A stretch of DNA of 64,000 bases from Bacillus sp. X1(2014) (GTDB taxonomy: Bacteria; Bacillota; Bacilli; Bacillales_B; DSM-18226). This document shows, one piece after another, positions 35,723-44,365 of this stretch. The stretch spans positions 62,001 through 126,000 of the forward strand of contig NZ_VEED01000005.1 of assembly GCF_007678255.1 (NCBI RefSeq), written 5' to 3'. Within the stretch, counting starts at the first letter, position 1; each line of letters starts with the position of its first letter. A program made the position numbers and the translations under genes. Below the pieces are notes generated by a model, which saw only the letters and a program-made list of their open reading frames with translations, was not told where the DNA came from and ran no database searches.

Positions 35723-37069
35723 ATGAAGAAAAAGATATGGTCTATATTTCTATGTACCGCACTATTTTCGAGTCTAGTTACTGGTTGTTCAGGAAGTGAA
35801 AGCAAGACCTCGTCAGACACGAAAAAAGATAAAAAAATCACATTGAAATTCTATTCCTATGGGACCGAGGCAAACTACAACTGGAGAAAAACAATCAAAG
35901 CTTTTGAGAAAGAGTATCCAAACATCAACATCGATTTAGTCGTTCTTAGTGAAAAGGGGGACACGCAGGAGGCCACAAAAAAGCTGGACCTTGCTGCTGC
36001 ATCGGGAGAACAAATGGATATTCTCATGTTTAGTGAATCTGCTAGTTATGCCCAGCATGTAAGCATGGGAATGACTGCACCACTAGATGAATTTATTAAA
36101 GAAGAAGGTTACAAAGTTCCGGAGGAATACAAAGTCGATACTCAGATCAATGGAAAATATTACGCGCTTCCAGGTAAATTTAATCCATGGTACGTTCTCT
36201 TAAATAAAGACCATTTGGATGCAGCCGGACTTAAGGTACCAAAGGATTGGACCTGGGATGAATTTATGGAATATGCGAAAACGCTCACAAGAGACGGCCA
36301 TTACGGAACATACTTCCATGGACCGCAGGCTGGGAGTTGGATGGAGTATATGAGGCTTGCACTTGCAAGTGAGTCTGAAAATTCAGAATTTATAACTGAG
36401 AATGGAAAGTCAAATTTGGACAATCCCCTCTTTAAGAGGTCGTTGGAGATTCGATTGAAAATGGAAAAGGATGATCAATCTGCTGTTCCGTATGCTAAGG
36501 TCATCTCACAAAAGCTTCATTACCGAGACGAGTTTTTTAATCAGGATGCAAGTTCCATTCTAATAGGCAGCTGGATGAATACAGAACTTGGAGGTTCAGA
36601 TCTGTACCCTTTAGATTTTAATGTTGCGGTTGCTCCATTCCCCAAAAACCAAAAAAAGGATCAGGGCGGTTATGCCCCAGTAACAACAGACTATATGGCG
36701 GTCGCGGCCAATTCAGAGCATAAAAAGGACGCCTATACGTTTATTCGATGGTATACAACGGATGGACAAATTGTCCAGGGCAAAAATATCCCTTCATGGA
36801 ACAAAGTTAGTAATAGTGATTTACAAAAAATTATCGACCAAATTCTTAGCGGTACCAAAAATCCCGAAAAGGTTGATAAAGAATCTCTAGTTAATGTACT
36901 AACGAATGCAAAGTCATCAAGGTTTATTTCACCAGTGCCTTATCAAGCGGAAATGTATAAGGTAATCAGCGAAGAGTATGAAAAGTTAATCTTTGGTGAA
37001 CAGAATATCAATAAGACGATCCAAGCTTCTCAAGCAAGGATACAAGAAATTATCGAAAACAATCAGTAA
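35723..37069 (+). CDS. Second sugar-binding lipoprotein, next to the two-component system
   Basis: 448 residues with lipobox VTGC (Cys22). A family 1 extracellular binding protein with KYYALPGKFNPWYVLLNKDHLDAAG and the ILIGSWMNTELGG segment. No permease genes accompany it: the next genes are a histidine kinase and a response regulator. It may feed the same permease pair as the first binding protein or act as a sensor partner for the kinase; both are inference. The ribosome site is GGGGGG. Confidence 0.88.
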   Translation: MKKKIWSIFLCTALFSSLVTGCSGSESKTSSDTKKDKKITLKFYSYGTEANYNWRKTIKAFEKEYPNINIDLVVLSEKGDTQEATKKLDLAAASGEQMDILMFSESASYAQHVSMGMTAPLDEFIKEEGYKVPEEYKVDTQINGKYYALPGKFNPWYVLLNKDHLDAAGLKVPKDWTWDEFMEYAKTLTRDGHYGTYFHGPQAGSWMEYMRLALASESENSEFITENGKSNLDNPLFKRSLEIRLKMEKDDQSAVPYAKVISQKLHYRDEFFNQDASSILIGSWMNTELGGSDLYPLDFNVAVAPFPKNQKKDQGGYAPVTTDYMAVAANSEHKKDAYTFIRWYTTDGQIVQGKNIPSWNKVSNSDLQKIIDQILSGTKNPEKVDKESLVNVLTNAKSSRFISPVPYQAEMYKVISEEYEKLIFGEQNINKTIQASQARIQEIIENNQ

Positions 37070-37129
37070 TAAGTGGATTGGCAGAGTGGGTAATCCGTTA
37101 CCCCATTTTTTGATTAAAGGACTGAGATT

Positions 37130-38968
37130 ATGGGGAAAAAGATTCATACGATACTGTCACCTCGTTCATTTCGTTTTAAAGTCATTTTCATATCTATTAT
37201 TTGTCTGCTCATCCCCGCCACTATGACGTTATTTATCTATAACTATTTAACGAAGGATACGATCAGGGAACAGGCATTGTCTAATGCCAATAGAGAGTTA
37301 ACCATTGCGAATGAATATGTTCAGAAACTCTTCGAAGATATGATGTATATTACAAACTTTATCCAGGTTGACGCTGAAATGAATACACTTTTAAAAAGAA
37401 AAGCAAGAAATATTAACGAACAAACCCAAGATAAGAAGTACCAACAGTTTATGGATGATAGCAAAATCAACAAAACGATTGAAAATATTACCTTACAAGG
37501 CGGAAATTCCTACGTCACCATCCTGTTGAAAAATGGTAAGTCGTATACAAACTATTCTCAGTGGGAATATAATCCCTCAGATTTATTTTATGAGGATTGG
37601 TTTAAACAATTGAGTCAGACAAAGGGATATGAATCGGTCTGGATTGGTAGCCAGCCGACCATGTTTAAATCAGAGAAAAAAATGAACCCCTATCAAATAT
37701 CAGTTGCTAGAACATTAAGGGATGAGAATTTAAAAATTTACGGCTATGTTATCGTGACAATCATGGAAAATAAAATCAGTGAAATATTTGAAAATATGAA
37801 CGGTCATGAGGAAATGGCGCTCCTCGATTCTTCAAATCATATACTTTCAAACAGAGATAATACTAGAATTGGTAAACGGTTCAAGTACAGTGATCAACTG
37901 AAGGAAAATAATTACTCAAATATCTTTCGAATCTCTCAGAAGAACTATTTAATTGCGGAGCATAAAATCTCTTTCACAGGCTGGAAACTAGTCTCGGTTA
38001 TTCCATATAAACAAGCAACCAATAAAGTGAATTCGATTTTTAATAAAGTTATTATCGTTCAGATCCTATTTTTCGCTATTTTTCTTGTCCTTATGGCCTA
38101 TTTGTTGAGAACGATTACAAAGCCTATTTCCCGTCTGGGGAATGTCGCAGACCTTGTACAACAAGGAGATTTAAGGATCCGTTCCAAGATCCGAAGCAAG
38201 GACGAGATCGGCAGACTGTCTGAATCCTTTGATTTGATGCTAGATCGTATTAATGAAAAGATTCAAGAAATTACTGCGACAGAGAAAAGAAAACGAAAAG
38301 CAGAACTAGATATGCTCCAGGCTCAAATCAATCCCCACTTTCTATTTAATGTCCTTAATTCCATCCGGATGAAGGTATTAGTAAAAGGAGATAAAGAGAG
38401 TGCGAATATGATCAGCTCATTGTCAAAATTATTACGGATGACCATTTCAAAAGACAAGGAAACGATCACCTTTCATGAAGAAATTCAAATTGTCTTGGAC
38501 TTTATTTCTATCATGAATATGAGACAAAAAGAAAAGGTAAATGTTGAATTAGCCATCCATGAAGATACGAATTCCATCATGATACCGAGATTTATCCTCC
38601 AGCCAATTATTGAAAATAGCATCATCCATGGCCTTAACCAAAGTGCCGGAACCATTAAAGTAAATACATATTGGAAGGAAAATGAGGTTACCATCGTTGT
38701 GGAAGATGATGGTCAGGGAATGAATGAAGATGCGCTAGAACATTTGAAAAGAAAGCTCATTCTATCAAATGACACAGACTACTCGATCATCAAAAATAAA
38801 AAAGGTTTCTCATCCTTAGGACTATCCAATGTGTATGAACGAATGTATATGACTTTTGGTCAGGATTTTACAATGGAAATAAAAAGTAAAATTGGCAAGG
38901 GTACTCAAGTCATATTGTCCATTCCAAAAGGGGGCATCAAATCTAATGTACAAAGTAATGCTAGTTGA
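37130..38968 (+). CDS. YesM-type sensor histidine kinase
   Basis: 612 residues. A membrane helix near residues 15-35, an extracellular Cache-like sensor domain (about 40-295), a second helix (about 300-322) and a HAMP domain follow. The His_kinase domain carries QINPHFLFN with phospho-acceptor His403, then a HATPase domain with an N box (QPIIENSIIHGL) and G box (VEDDGQGM). This is the LytS/YesM family that controls sugar-polymer loci in Bacillus and Paenibacillus. It overlaps the response regulator gene by 23 bp. Confidence 0.93.
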   Translation: MGKKIHTILSPRSFRFKVIFISIICLLIPATMTLFIYNYLTKDTIREQALSNANRELTIANEYVQKLFEDMMYITNFIQVDAEMNTLLKRKARNINEQTQDKKYQQFMDDSKINKTIENITLQGGNSYVTILLKNGKSYTNYSQWEYNPSDLFYEDWFKQLSQTKGYESVWIGSQPTMFKSEKKMNPYQISVARTLRDENLKIYGYVIVTIMENKISEIFENMNGHEEMALLDSSNHILSNRDNTRIGKRFKYSDQLKENNYSNIFRISQKNYLIAEHKISFTGWKLVSVIPYKQATNKVNSIFNKVIIVQILFFAIFLVLMAYLLRTITKPISRLGNVADLVQQGDLRIRSKIRSKDEIGRLSESFDLMLDRINEKIQEITATEKRKRKAELDMLQAQINPHFLFNVLNSIRMKVLVKGDKESANMISSLSKLLRMTISKDKETITFHEEIQIVLDFISIMNMRQKEKVNVELAIHEDTNSIMIPRFILQPIIENSIIHGLNQSAGTIKVNTYWKENEVTIVVEDDGQGMNEDALEHLKRKLILSNDTDYSIIKNKKGFSSLGLSNVYERMYMTFGQDFTMEIKSKIGKGTQVILSIPKGGIKSNVQSNAS

Positions 38969-40565
38969 CGATGATTATCCAGTATTAGAATTGCTATCTC
39001 AAACAATCGAGTGGGAGCAGCTGGGTGTAAAGCTTCAAGGAACATACGAAAATGGAGCCAGTGCCTTTGAAGCCGCACTGGGTGAGATGCCTGATATTTT
39101 AATTACAGACATTGGAATGCCCAAAATGAATGGAATTGAATTAACGAAGCGCTTAAAAGAGTTAAATCCGCAATTACAAGTTGTTATCTTATCCTGTCAT
39201 TCGGAATTTGAGTTTGCCAAGCAAGCACTAAAGCTCCAGGTGCAGGACTATATCGTTAAAGACATGTTTGACCCTGAGGATTTATGCGGTGTGATTAAAA
39301 AAGTAAAGGAAAGCATCGATCAGCAAAAAAAGAAATCTTTAGAACAGCTTCAGCTGCAGCACATGCTCAACAAAAATAAAGTAAATGTTAAAGAAAGATT
39401 TATCAGGCAAACGATCAATCAATCGCAAATTCTTGAACAGGAATGGCTTAAAGAGGCTAGTGCTCTAGGATTACAATTAGATAAAAGGGATTACAATGCT
39501 GCACTAGCATTCGTCCATGATTTTCATTTAGCTAAAGAGCAGTATCTCTCGGAAGATAACGTAATTTTTGCCATCAATAATGTAATGGATGATCTCATTA
39601 AAGAATCAAATTTGGATGCCGTCCATTTTTCTTTAACGGCGAACGAATTCATTTTGTTCTTTCCTAGTTCCCAACACTTCAATACCAGTTTCTTTGATGA
39701 ATCCTATGAAAGTATGAAAAAAATTCAAAAGGCTATTCAAAAATATTTACATGTTCAGTTATCTTTTTTAATAGGCGGTGACTGCACAGGGCTTGCTGAC
39801 ATAAGGCAGGAGATTTCCATACTGCTTAGTGCAAAACATCAGAGTTTTTATATGCAGCCAGGAACGATTATAAAGAAAGATACGATTCAGGCTCCAACTG
39901 AAGACCTGTTTTCAAAATACGATGAAGCTTCATTAGACTTTAGAGAATTGTTGTTAAAGAAAGATGAAAGTATGATTATCCCTATCGTTTCCAAATGGAT
40001 TAAGCACATTGAAGAAAAAACATATCCTCCTGAGTTGGTAAAGGAATGGTTATTAAAATTGTTAATCGATCTAAAGGTCAAGATGCATGCCCTGCAGTTA
40101 TTCCGTCAAGATCATGCGGTTGAATGTCTGCATCAAGAGATCCTTATGAGTAATTTTTTATGTGAGTTAAAAGTATTACTCATTGATTATTTTAAATCAT
40201 TTTTATATCTCTCCAATGAAGTGTACAATCAGACAAAACGCAGGGAAATATTGGATGCTATTAGCTATGTCTCTGTGAATCTAGAAAAGCGGGTCAGTTT
40301 GGAAGAAGTTGCTGGTCATCTCTTTTTAAACCAAAGTTACTTTAGCCGTTTGTTTAAGAAAGAGATGGGTGAAACATTTGTTGAATACGTTACCAAAATG
40401 AAAATTACCAGGGCGAAAGAATTACTTGAGCAAACAACTGACTCGGTAGGGAAAATTTGTGAACGTCTCGGCTATGATAATCAAAGCTATTTTATTAAAC
40501 TATTTAAAAACCATGTGGGGTTCACTCCTATAGAGTATCGAGGCGGGAAAATTTCAGCGGGGTGA
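38946..40565 (+). CDS. YesN-type response regulator with AraC DNA-binding domain
   Basis: 539 residues from ATG 38946; the longer reading from 38892 lies in the kinase gene. A receiver domain (MLVDDDYPVLELL) has phospho-Asp55 (ITDIGMP). A middle region of about 270 residues follows, and the last 100 residues are a double AraC helix-turn-helix (VSLEEVAGHLFLNQSYFSRLFK and KICERLGYDNQSYFIKLFKNH). AraC proteins of this build bind direct repeats spaced by two helical turns. Such repeats (GTCAAAA, 21 bp apart) occur upstream of three transcription units of this locus, including its own operon, so it is the predicted activator. Confidence 0.93.
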   Translation: MYKVMLVDDDYPVLELLSQTIEWEQLGVKLQGTYENGASAFEAALGEMPDILITDIGMPKMNGIELTKRLKELNPQLQVVILSCHSEFEFAKQALKLQVQDYIVKDMFDPEDLCGVIKKVKESIDQQKKKSLEQLQLQHMLNKNKVNVKERFIRQTINQSQILEQEWLKEASALGLQLDKRDYNAALAFVHDFHLAKEQYLSEDNVIFAINNVMDDLIKESNLDAVHFSLTANEFILFFPSSQHFNTSFFDESYESMKKIQKAIQKYLHVQLSFLIGGDCTGLADIRQEISILLSAKHQSFYMQPGTIIKKDTIQAPTEDLFSKYDEASLDFRELLLKKDESMIIPIVSKWIKHIEEKTYPPELVKEWLLKLLIDLKVKMHALQLFRQDHAVECLHQEILMSNFLCELKVLLIDYFKSFLYLSNEVYNQTKRREILDAISYVSVNLEKRVSLEEVAGHLFLNQSYFSRLFKKEMGETFVEYVTKMKITRAKELLEQTTDSVGKICERLGYDNQSYFIKLFKNHVGFTPIEYRGGKISAG

Positions 40566-40582
40566 AAGGGTCCTTAGGCAAG

Positions 40583-40610
40583 TCGTCCAGTTGATCGCTG
40601 GACTTTTTTT
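40583..40610 (+). terminator. Terminator of the two-component operon
   Basis: GTCCAG / CTGGAC stem with a 7-nt loop and seven T residues. Confidence 0.85.
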
Positions 40611-40625
40611 ATGTTGAAAAAATAA

Positions 40626-40689
40626 GTCAAAATAGTTTAAACATTTATCAAAATAGTGTTACGAATGGAATCTGCCGTTATTCTATAAT
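40626..40689 (+). promoter_or_regulatory. Predicted AraC-regulator promoter of the GH88 gene
   Basis: GTCAAAATAGT (40626-40636) and ATCAAAATAGT (40647-40657) are 21 bp apart. The -10 box TATAAT is at 40684-40689, 58 bp after the first repeat, and there is no consensus -35. Best example of the three-promoter pattern. Confidence 0.65.
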
Positions 40690-40722
40690 TTAACTAAAAT
40701 ATGAATAAGAGGGGTGAAGAAG

Positions 40723-41847
40723 ATGATCGAACAACTGCCCTGGGTAGAAGAAGCATGGGAGCAAGTTACTATAAAAATAGGCAAAACAAGTAAGAGAATA
40801 GGGGCTAATTTTCCCCACGCAAGTCAAAATGGAAAGTATATCTTTGAGGAACCGTACTGGTGGACAGCTGGATTCTGGCCAGGTCTTTTATGGCAAGTGT
40901 ATCGAGATACACAGGATGAAAACCTAAAGCTAATAGCTGAGAAATGTGAAGAAAAGTTGGATAAAGTTCAAAATGATTATTACCGTCTCGATCATGATAT
41001 GGGTTTTATGTGGACTTTAACGAGTGTTGCACGATATAAGCTCTTAGGTGAGGAGGATTCCAAGCGGCGTGCACTGCTGGCTGCCAATCTTCTAATGGGA
41101 CGTTTCAATTCAAATGGGAATTTCATTCGAGCGTGGAACCCGTGGCATGAGGGAGAAGACAATAGCGGTGTTGCGATTATTGATTGTATGATGAATTTGC
41201 CGCTTCTTTATTGGGCCACCGAAGAAACAGGGGATCCAAGGTTCAAAAGTGTGGCGAGAAAACATGCGGATATGGTCTTGGAGAATTTTATTAGGAGTGA
41301 TGGTGGAGTACATCATATCGTCCGCTTTGATCCTGAAAATGGGCAGAGGATTGAAGCGTTGGGAGGACAGGGATTCGGCCCAGATTCAGCATGGTCAAGA
41401 GGAACGGCTTGGGCGATTTATGGTCTGACATTAAGCTATCATTATACAGGTGAAGCAAAATACTTGGAAACAGCCAAAAGGGTAGCACATTTCTTTATCT
41501 CCCATCTTCCGGAGGATGCCGTTCCAGATTGGGATTTCCGCCTTCCTGCTGGAATTGATTCTCCAAGAGATTCTTCTGCGGGTGCGATCGCCGCATGCGG
41601 TCTCCTATTATTAGCAGATAAAGTGACAGCCGTGGAATCGCCTGTTTATCAAAGAACTGGGGAGAAAATCCTCGAATCGTTATACAAGAATTATGGTGAT
41701 TGGGAAGGCGAGGAAGAGGGATTAATCCTCCACGCCACGAGCCATTTTCCTGAAGGGAAATATACAGACAACCCACTGATATATGGGGACTACTATTTTG
41801 TTGAAGGTCTTGCGAGATTAAAGGGATACAAGGAATTGTTCTGGTAG
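40723..41847 (+). CDS. GH88 unsaturated glucuronyl/rhamnogalacturonyl hydrolase
   Basis: 374 residues from ATG 40723, after GAGGGGTG; GTG 40714 is less likely. No signal peptide, so it is cytoplasmic. The (alpha/alpha)6 toroid family shows PYWWTAGFWPGLLW, LDHDMGFMW with catalytic Asp92, IIDCMMNLPLLYWA with Asp154, and SAWSRGTAWAIYGL. It hydrates and releases the delta-4,5-unsaturated uronic acid left by lyases, giving the substrate of KduI. It has its own predicted YesN-type promoter and a terminator. Confidence 0.93.
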   Translation: MIEQLPWVEEAWEQVTIKIGKTSKRIGANFPHASQNGKYIFEEPYWWTAGFWPGLLWQVYRDTQDENLKLIAEKCEEKLDKVQNDYYRLDHDMGFMWTLTSVARYKLLGEEDSKRRALLAANLLMGRFNSNGNFIRAWNPWHEGEDNSGVAIIDCMMNLPLLYWATEETGDPRFKSVARKHADMVLENFIRSDGGVHHIVRFDPENGQRIEALGGQGFGPDSAWSRGTAWAIYGLTLSYHYTGEAKYLETAKRVAHFFISHLPEDAVPDWDFRLPAGIDSPRDSSAGAIAACGLLLLADKVTAVESPVYQRTGEKILESLYKNYGDWEGEEEGLILHATSHFPEGKYTDNPLIYGDYYFVEGLARLKGYKELFW

Positions 41848-41865
41848 AATGGAAAAGGAACACCT

Positions 41866-41925
41866 AAGGGACGGAATTCATGGTTGTATGAAGTTTCGCA
41901 CGACCAGCAGATTCGTCCCTTTTTG
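41866..41925 (+). terminator. Terminator of the GH88 gene
   Basis: AAGGGACGGAAT pairs with ATTCGTCCCTT over a loop of about 33 nt, then TTTT. Confidence 0.65.
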
Positions 41926-41960
41926 CCTTTCCTACCGCCATCAAACAACACTTACCTCAT

Positions 41961-43583
41961 CTAAACTCTCCGTTTCTCCTGCATATATTTCATCCATTTC
42001 TTCAGTTTATAACTACAAATAACATACCCAGCAAGCGAGACAGCGGCTACTCCTGCGGATAGCTGCCAGATGAGGTCGTATGAGGTATAGAGCCCGGCGG
42101 CTATGCCTGTCATCCCGAAGAGGGTTAACTGGAATAATTGCTTTTTCGTATTTTCATAGATGGTGAATTGGAATTGCCTGCGTTGTTCGACTTCCTTTAA
42201 CTGCTCTAATTTTTGCGGTGCATTCAGGAATTCTGTGACAGAATGAAAGATTTTAAAAATTGGCTGCGATTGGAGCCATTGCCAGACGAATAGCCATTTA
42301 TTATTTCCTTGTTTGTTTAACCACTCCATAAACACAGGTTTCCCTAACTCTAGAATTTCTGCATCTGGCGCTAAATTGCGGATAATTCCTTCAATCGTGA
42401 CAACCGATCTGCCTAAAAAGACAAATCTGGTTGGAATCTGAATGGGGAGCGCTTGAATCATATCATTGATTTCCATCTTAAAAGCAAGAAGATCCATTTC
42501 TTTTAATTGAGCTGGCTGGAAGGTGATGAATTCCGCTAAGATCCGTTCAATCGTTCTTGATTCCGCCTCAGGGAGCAACACGCCTAAGTGGAACAAGCAA
42601 TCCACCGCCTTCGGATAATTTTTGGCGAGAAAGCTTTCAATTAAACCTTGAAAATACCCGGCATCCTTTTTGGAAAGTTCTCCGACCATTCCAAAGTCTA
42701 GTAAAATAATTTTTCCTTCCTTTGAGACCAGAACGTTGCCGGGATGGGGATCGGCATGGAAGGGACCAGGTTCCATCCATTGAGGGAGAAAGACCTTCAT
42801 CAGCCGTTGAGCTAGTTCCTGGCGGCTCACGGGTAATTGGTTGATGGCGTCGTTATTGGTCAGCCGTAATCCTTCGACCCACTCCATGACTAGCACATTT
42901 GCGGTACTCAATTCGGCATACACCGACGGAATATGGACGGTATCCATCTTCTTAAAGCGCTCTTTAAAGCTCAGGATGGTGTTCAGTTCTAGGGAATAAT
43001 CCAGTTCGCGTACAATCACTTGTTTTACTTCTTTAAAAAGAACTTTAAAATTCATAAAACCCTTCGGAAGAGGGACTAAGTGGTCCACAAACCACATCAC
43101 AATACTTAATATCCGAAAATCCGTGTCGACAATGGAATCAATATGCGGGCGTTTAACTTTGATGGCCACTTCGGTTCCATCAAGGAGCACGCCCTTATAC
43201 ACTTCGCCAATCGATGCAGAAGCAATTGCCGCTTTCTCAATCGATTGGAAGTGTTGCTGATACAAGTCTCCCCATTCTTTTTCTAAAATTTCCTGAACCT
43301 CGTTCCATTCCGATGGCGGAACTTTATCGGTCATATCTTCAATTTGGCGGATAAAGGCAGGTGGCAGCAAATCGGCACGCGTGCTAAGGATTTGTCCCAG
43401 TTTGATGAGCAAGCCTTCTAAATCAAACAGAGTCTGTCGAAACCGTTCTCCGATGCTCCCCCACAGTTTTTCCCACTCTGCTTTCGGTTTTCTGCGAATC
43501 TTATACCAATAAATTTGCAGGAAAATGCCAAAGGTAAGAGAAAGGACCTTCGACATCCGCACCAGCTTATTTTTCGTCTTCAT
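41961..43583 (-). CDS. ABC1/AarF/UbiB-family atypical kinase
   Basis: 540 residues from ATG 43583; GTG 43595 is an alternative. The ABC1 kinase-like core has the family KxGQ motif (LIKLGQILSTRADLLP), AIKVKRPHI, and the ATP/metal segment PHPGNVL with LLDFGMVGEL. Two hydrophobic helices at the C-terminus suggest membrane association. In other bacteria UbiB-like proteins support quinone-lipid metabolism; in Bacillus the role is unknown. It stands alone on the minus strand. Confidence 0.9.
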   Translation of the reverse strand: MKTKNKLVRMSKVLSLTFGIFLQIYWYKIRRKPKAEWEKLWGSIGERFRQTLFDLEGLLIKLGQILSTRADLLPPAFIRQIEDMTDKVPPSEWNEVQEILEKEWGDLYQQHFQSIEKAAIASASIGEVYKGVLLDGTEVAIKVKRPHIDSIVDTDFRILSIVMWFVDHLVPLPKGFMNFKVLFKEVKQVIVRELDYSLELNTILSFKERFKKMDTVHIPSVYAELSTANVLVMEWVEGLRLTNNDAINQLPVSRQELAQRLMKVFLPQWMEPGPFHADPHPGNVLVSKEGKIILLDFGMVGELSKKDAGYFQGLIESFLAKNYPKAVDCLFHLGVLLPEAESRTIERILAEFITFQPAQLKEMDLLAFKMEINDMIQALPIQIPTRFVFLGRSVVTIEGIIRNLAPDAEILELGKPVFMEWLNKQGNNKWLFVWQWLQSQPIFKIFHSVTEFLNAPQKLEQLKEVEQRRQFQFTIYENTKKQLFQLTLFGMTGIAAGLYTSYDLIWQLSAGVAAVSLAGYVICSYKLKKWMKYMQEKRRV

Positions 43584-43665
43584 CCGAATCCCCACAATCC
43601 ATTTCAGGTTTTACTATTTAAAACGAGTTTGATAGATAGAAAGTTTCAGTCTGGGAGGCCCCATC

Positions 43666-43884
43666 TTAAAATAAATGAAATCTACCAATAATGATTGTCC
43701 AAATAATTAAGGTTATTAGCGGCAATGAGATTAGTGTAATTAACCAGGATCGCTCAAAAACGTTATAGCCTTTTTTCTCTGCAAACCATTCACATAATAA
43801 AATGAGGAAATACAGGACAATGAACTGTATCGAGAGGGATAGTAATTTATAAATAATAAAATTTAAGAAACCCTGATTGTCCAT
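43666..43884 (-). CDS. Small two-helix membrane protein
   Basis: 72 residues with two hydrophobic segments (about 10-28 and 46-66) separated by a charged loop (EWFAEKKGYNVFERSW). A ribosome site (AAAGGGG) precedes the start. It lies upstream of the AarF-like gene on the same strand, 83 bp away. I do not recognise the family. The 43885-44017 gap to the right holds a GGTGCCTGACACC palindrome near 43960. Confidence 0.6.
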   Translation of the reverse strand: MDNQGFLNFIIYKLLSLSIQFIVLYFLILLCEWFAEKKGYNVFERSWLITLISLPLITLIIWTIIIGRFHLF

Positions 43885-44017
43885 GCATGATTATCCCCTT
43901 TCGCTTGTACATGTTTATTCATTCAAAGACGAAAGTATTAATAAATAACAGGAATGGGTGCCTGACACCATAAAACAATACCCAGTTACCACAATATACT
44001 ATATTGACATAATTAAC

Positions 44018-44045
44018 TTGAATATAGTAGTCTATTAAATATAAT
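44018..44045 (+). promoter_or_regulatory. Promoter of the lysine-riboswitch operon
   Basis: TTGAAT (44018-44023), a 16-bp spacer and TATAAT (44040-44045), with the riboswitch beginning about 10 bp downstream. Confidence 0.6.
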
Positions 44046-44054
44046 TTAATATTC

Positions 44055-44317
44055 ACCTCACTTTTTTAGTGAGGTAGAGGCGCGGTATTTAACAGTCTTT
44101 AGTGGAGTTTGAGAAGCAGTGATACTAAGGAGAAGGAAATGTCGCCGAAGTTAGTAATATTCTCACTATTACTTGCTGGGTCTGCAGTGAATAATTGCAG
44201 GACTGTCTCAATAAACTCCCTAGTTTATTGAGTTGTGCTATCTCACCTGGGAAAAGAGAGGACTTAAGGGCAACTATGCATACATATTGCGACCTGAGTG
44301 ATCTCAGGTCGTTTTTT
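44055..44317 (+). promoter_or_regulatory. Lysine riboswitch (L box) with terminator
   Basis: Conserved L-box elements: GTAGAGGCGCG at about 44073, AAGGAGAAGGAAATGTCGCC from about 44127 to 44146 followed by GAAG, TGCTGGGTCTGC at 44174 and GGACTGTC at 44210. The closing helix P1 pairs GTGAGGTAG (44069) with CTATCTCAC (44237). The expression platform ends with CGACCTGAG / CTCAGGTCG plus six T residues (44290-44317). A second hairpin, ACCTCACT / AGTGAGGT (44055-44076), uses the same 5' strand as P1. Lysine binding should favour termination. It identifies the ABC transporter below as lysine-regulated. Confidence 0.9.
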
Positions 44318-44365
44318 GTTGTATTAAAATGCCTGAATTATGAATTAATAGGAGGAGAATACTTT

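Noticed and set aside
43950..43975. GGTGCCTGACACC palindrome as an insertion element end
   Set aside because: Only one copy is seen in this window and no transposase is near; such short palindromes are common in Bacillus intergenic DNA.
44195..44365. Extended N-terminus of the lysine-binding lipoprotein
   Set aside because: The extension lies in the lysine riboswitch and its terminator; the lipoprotein signal and ribosome site define ATG 44366.
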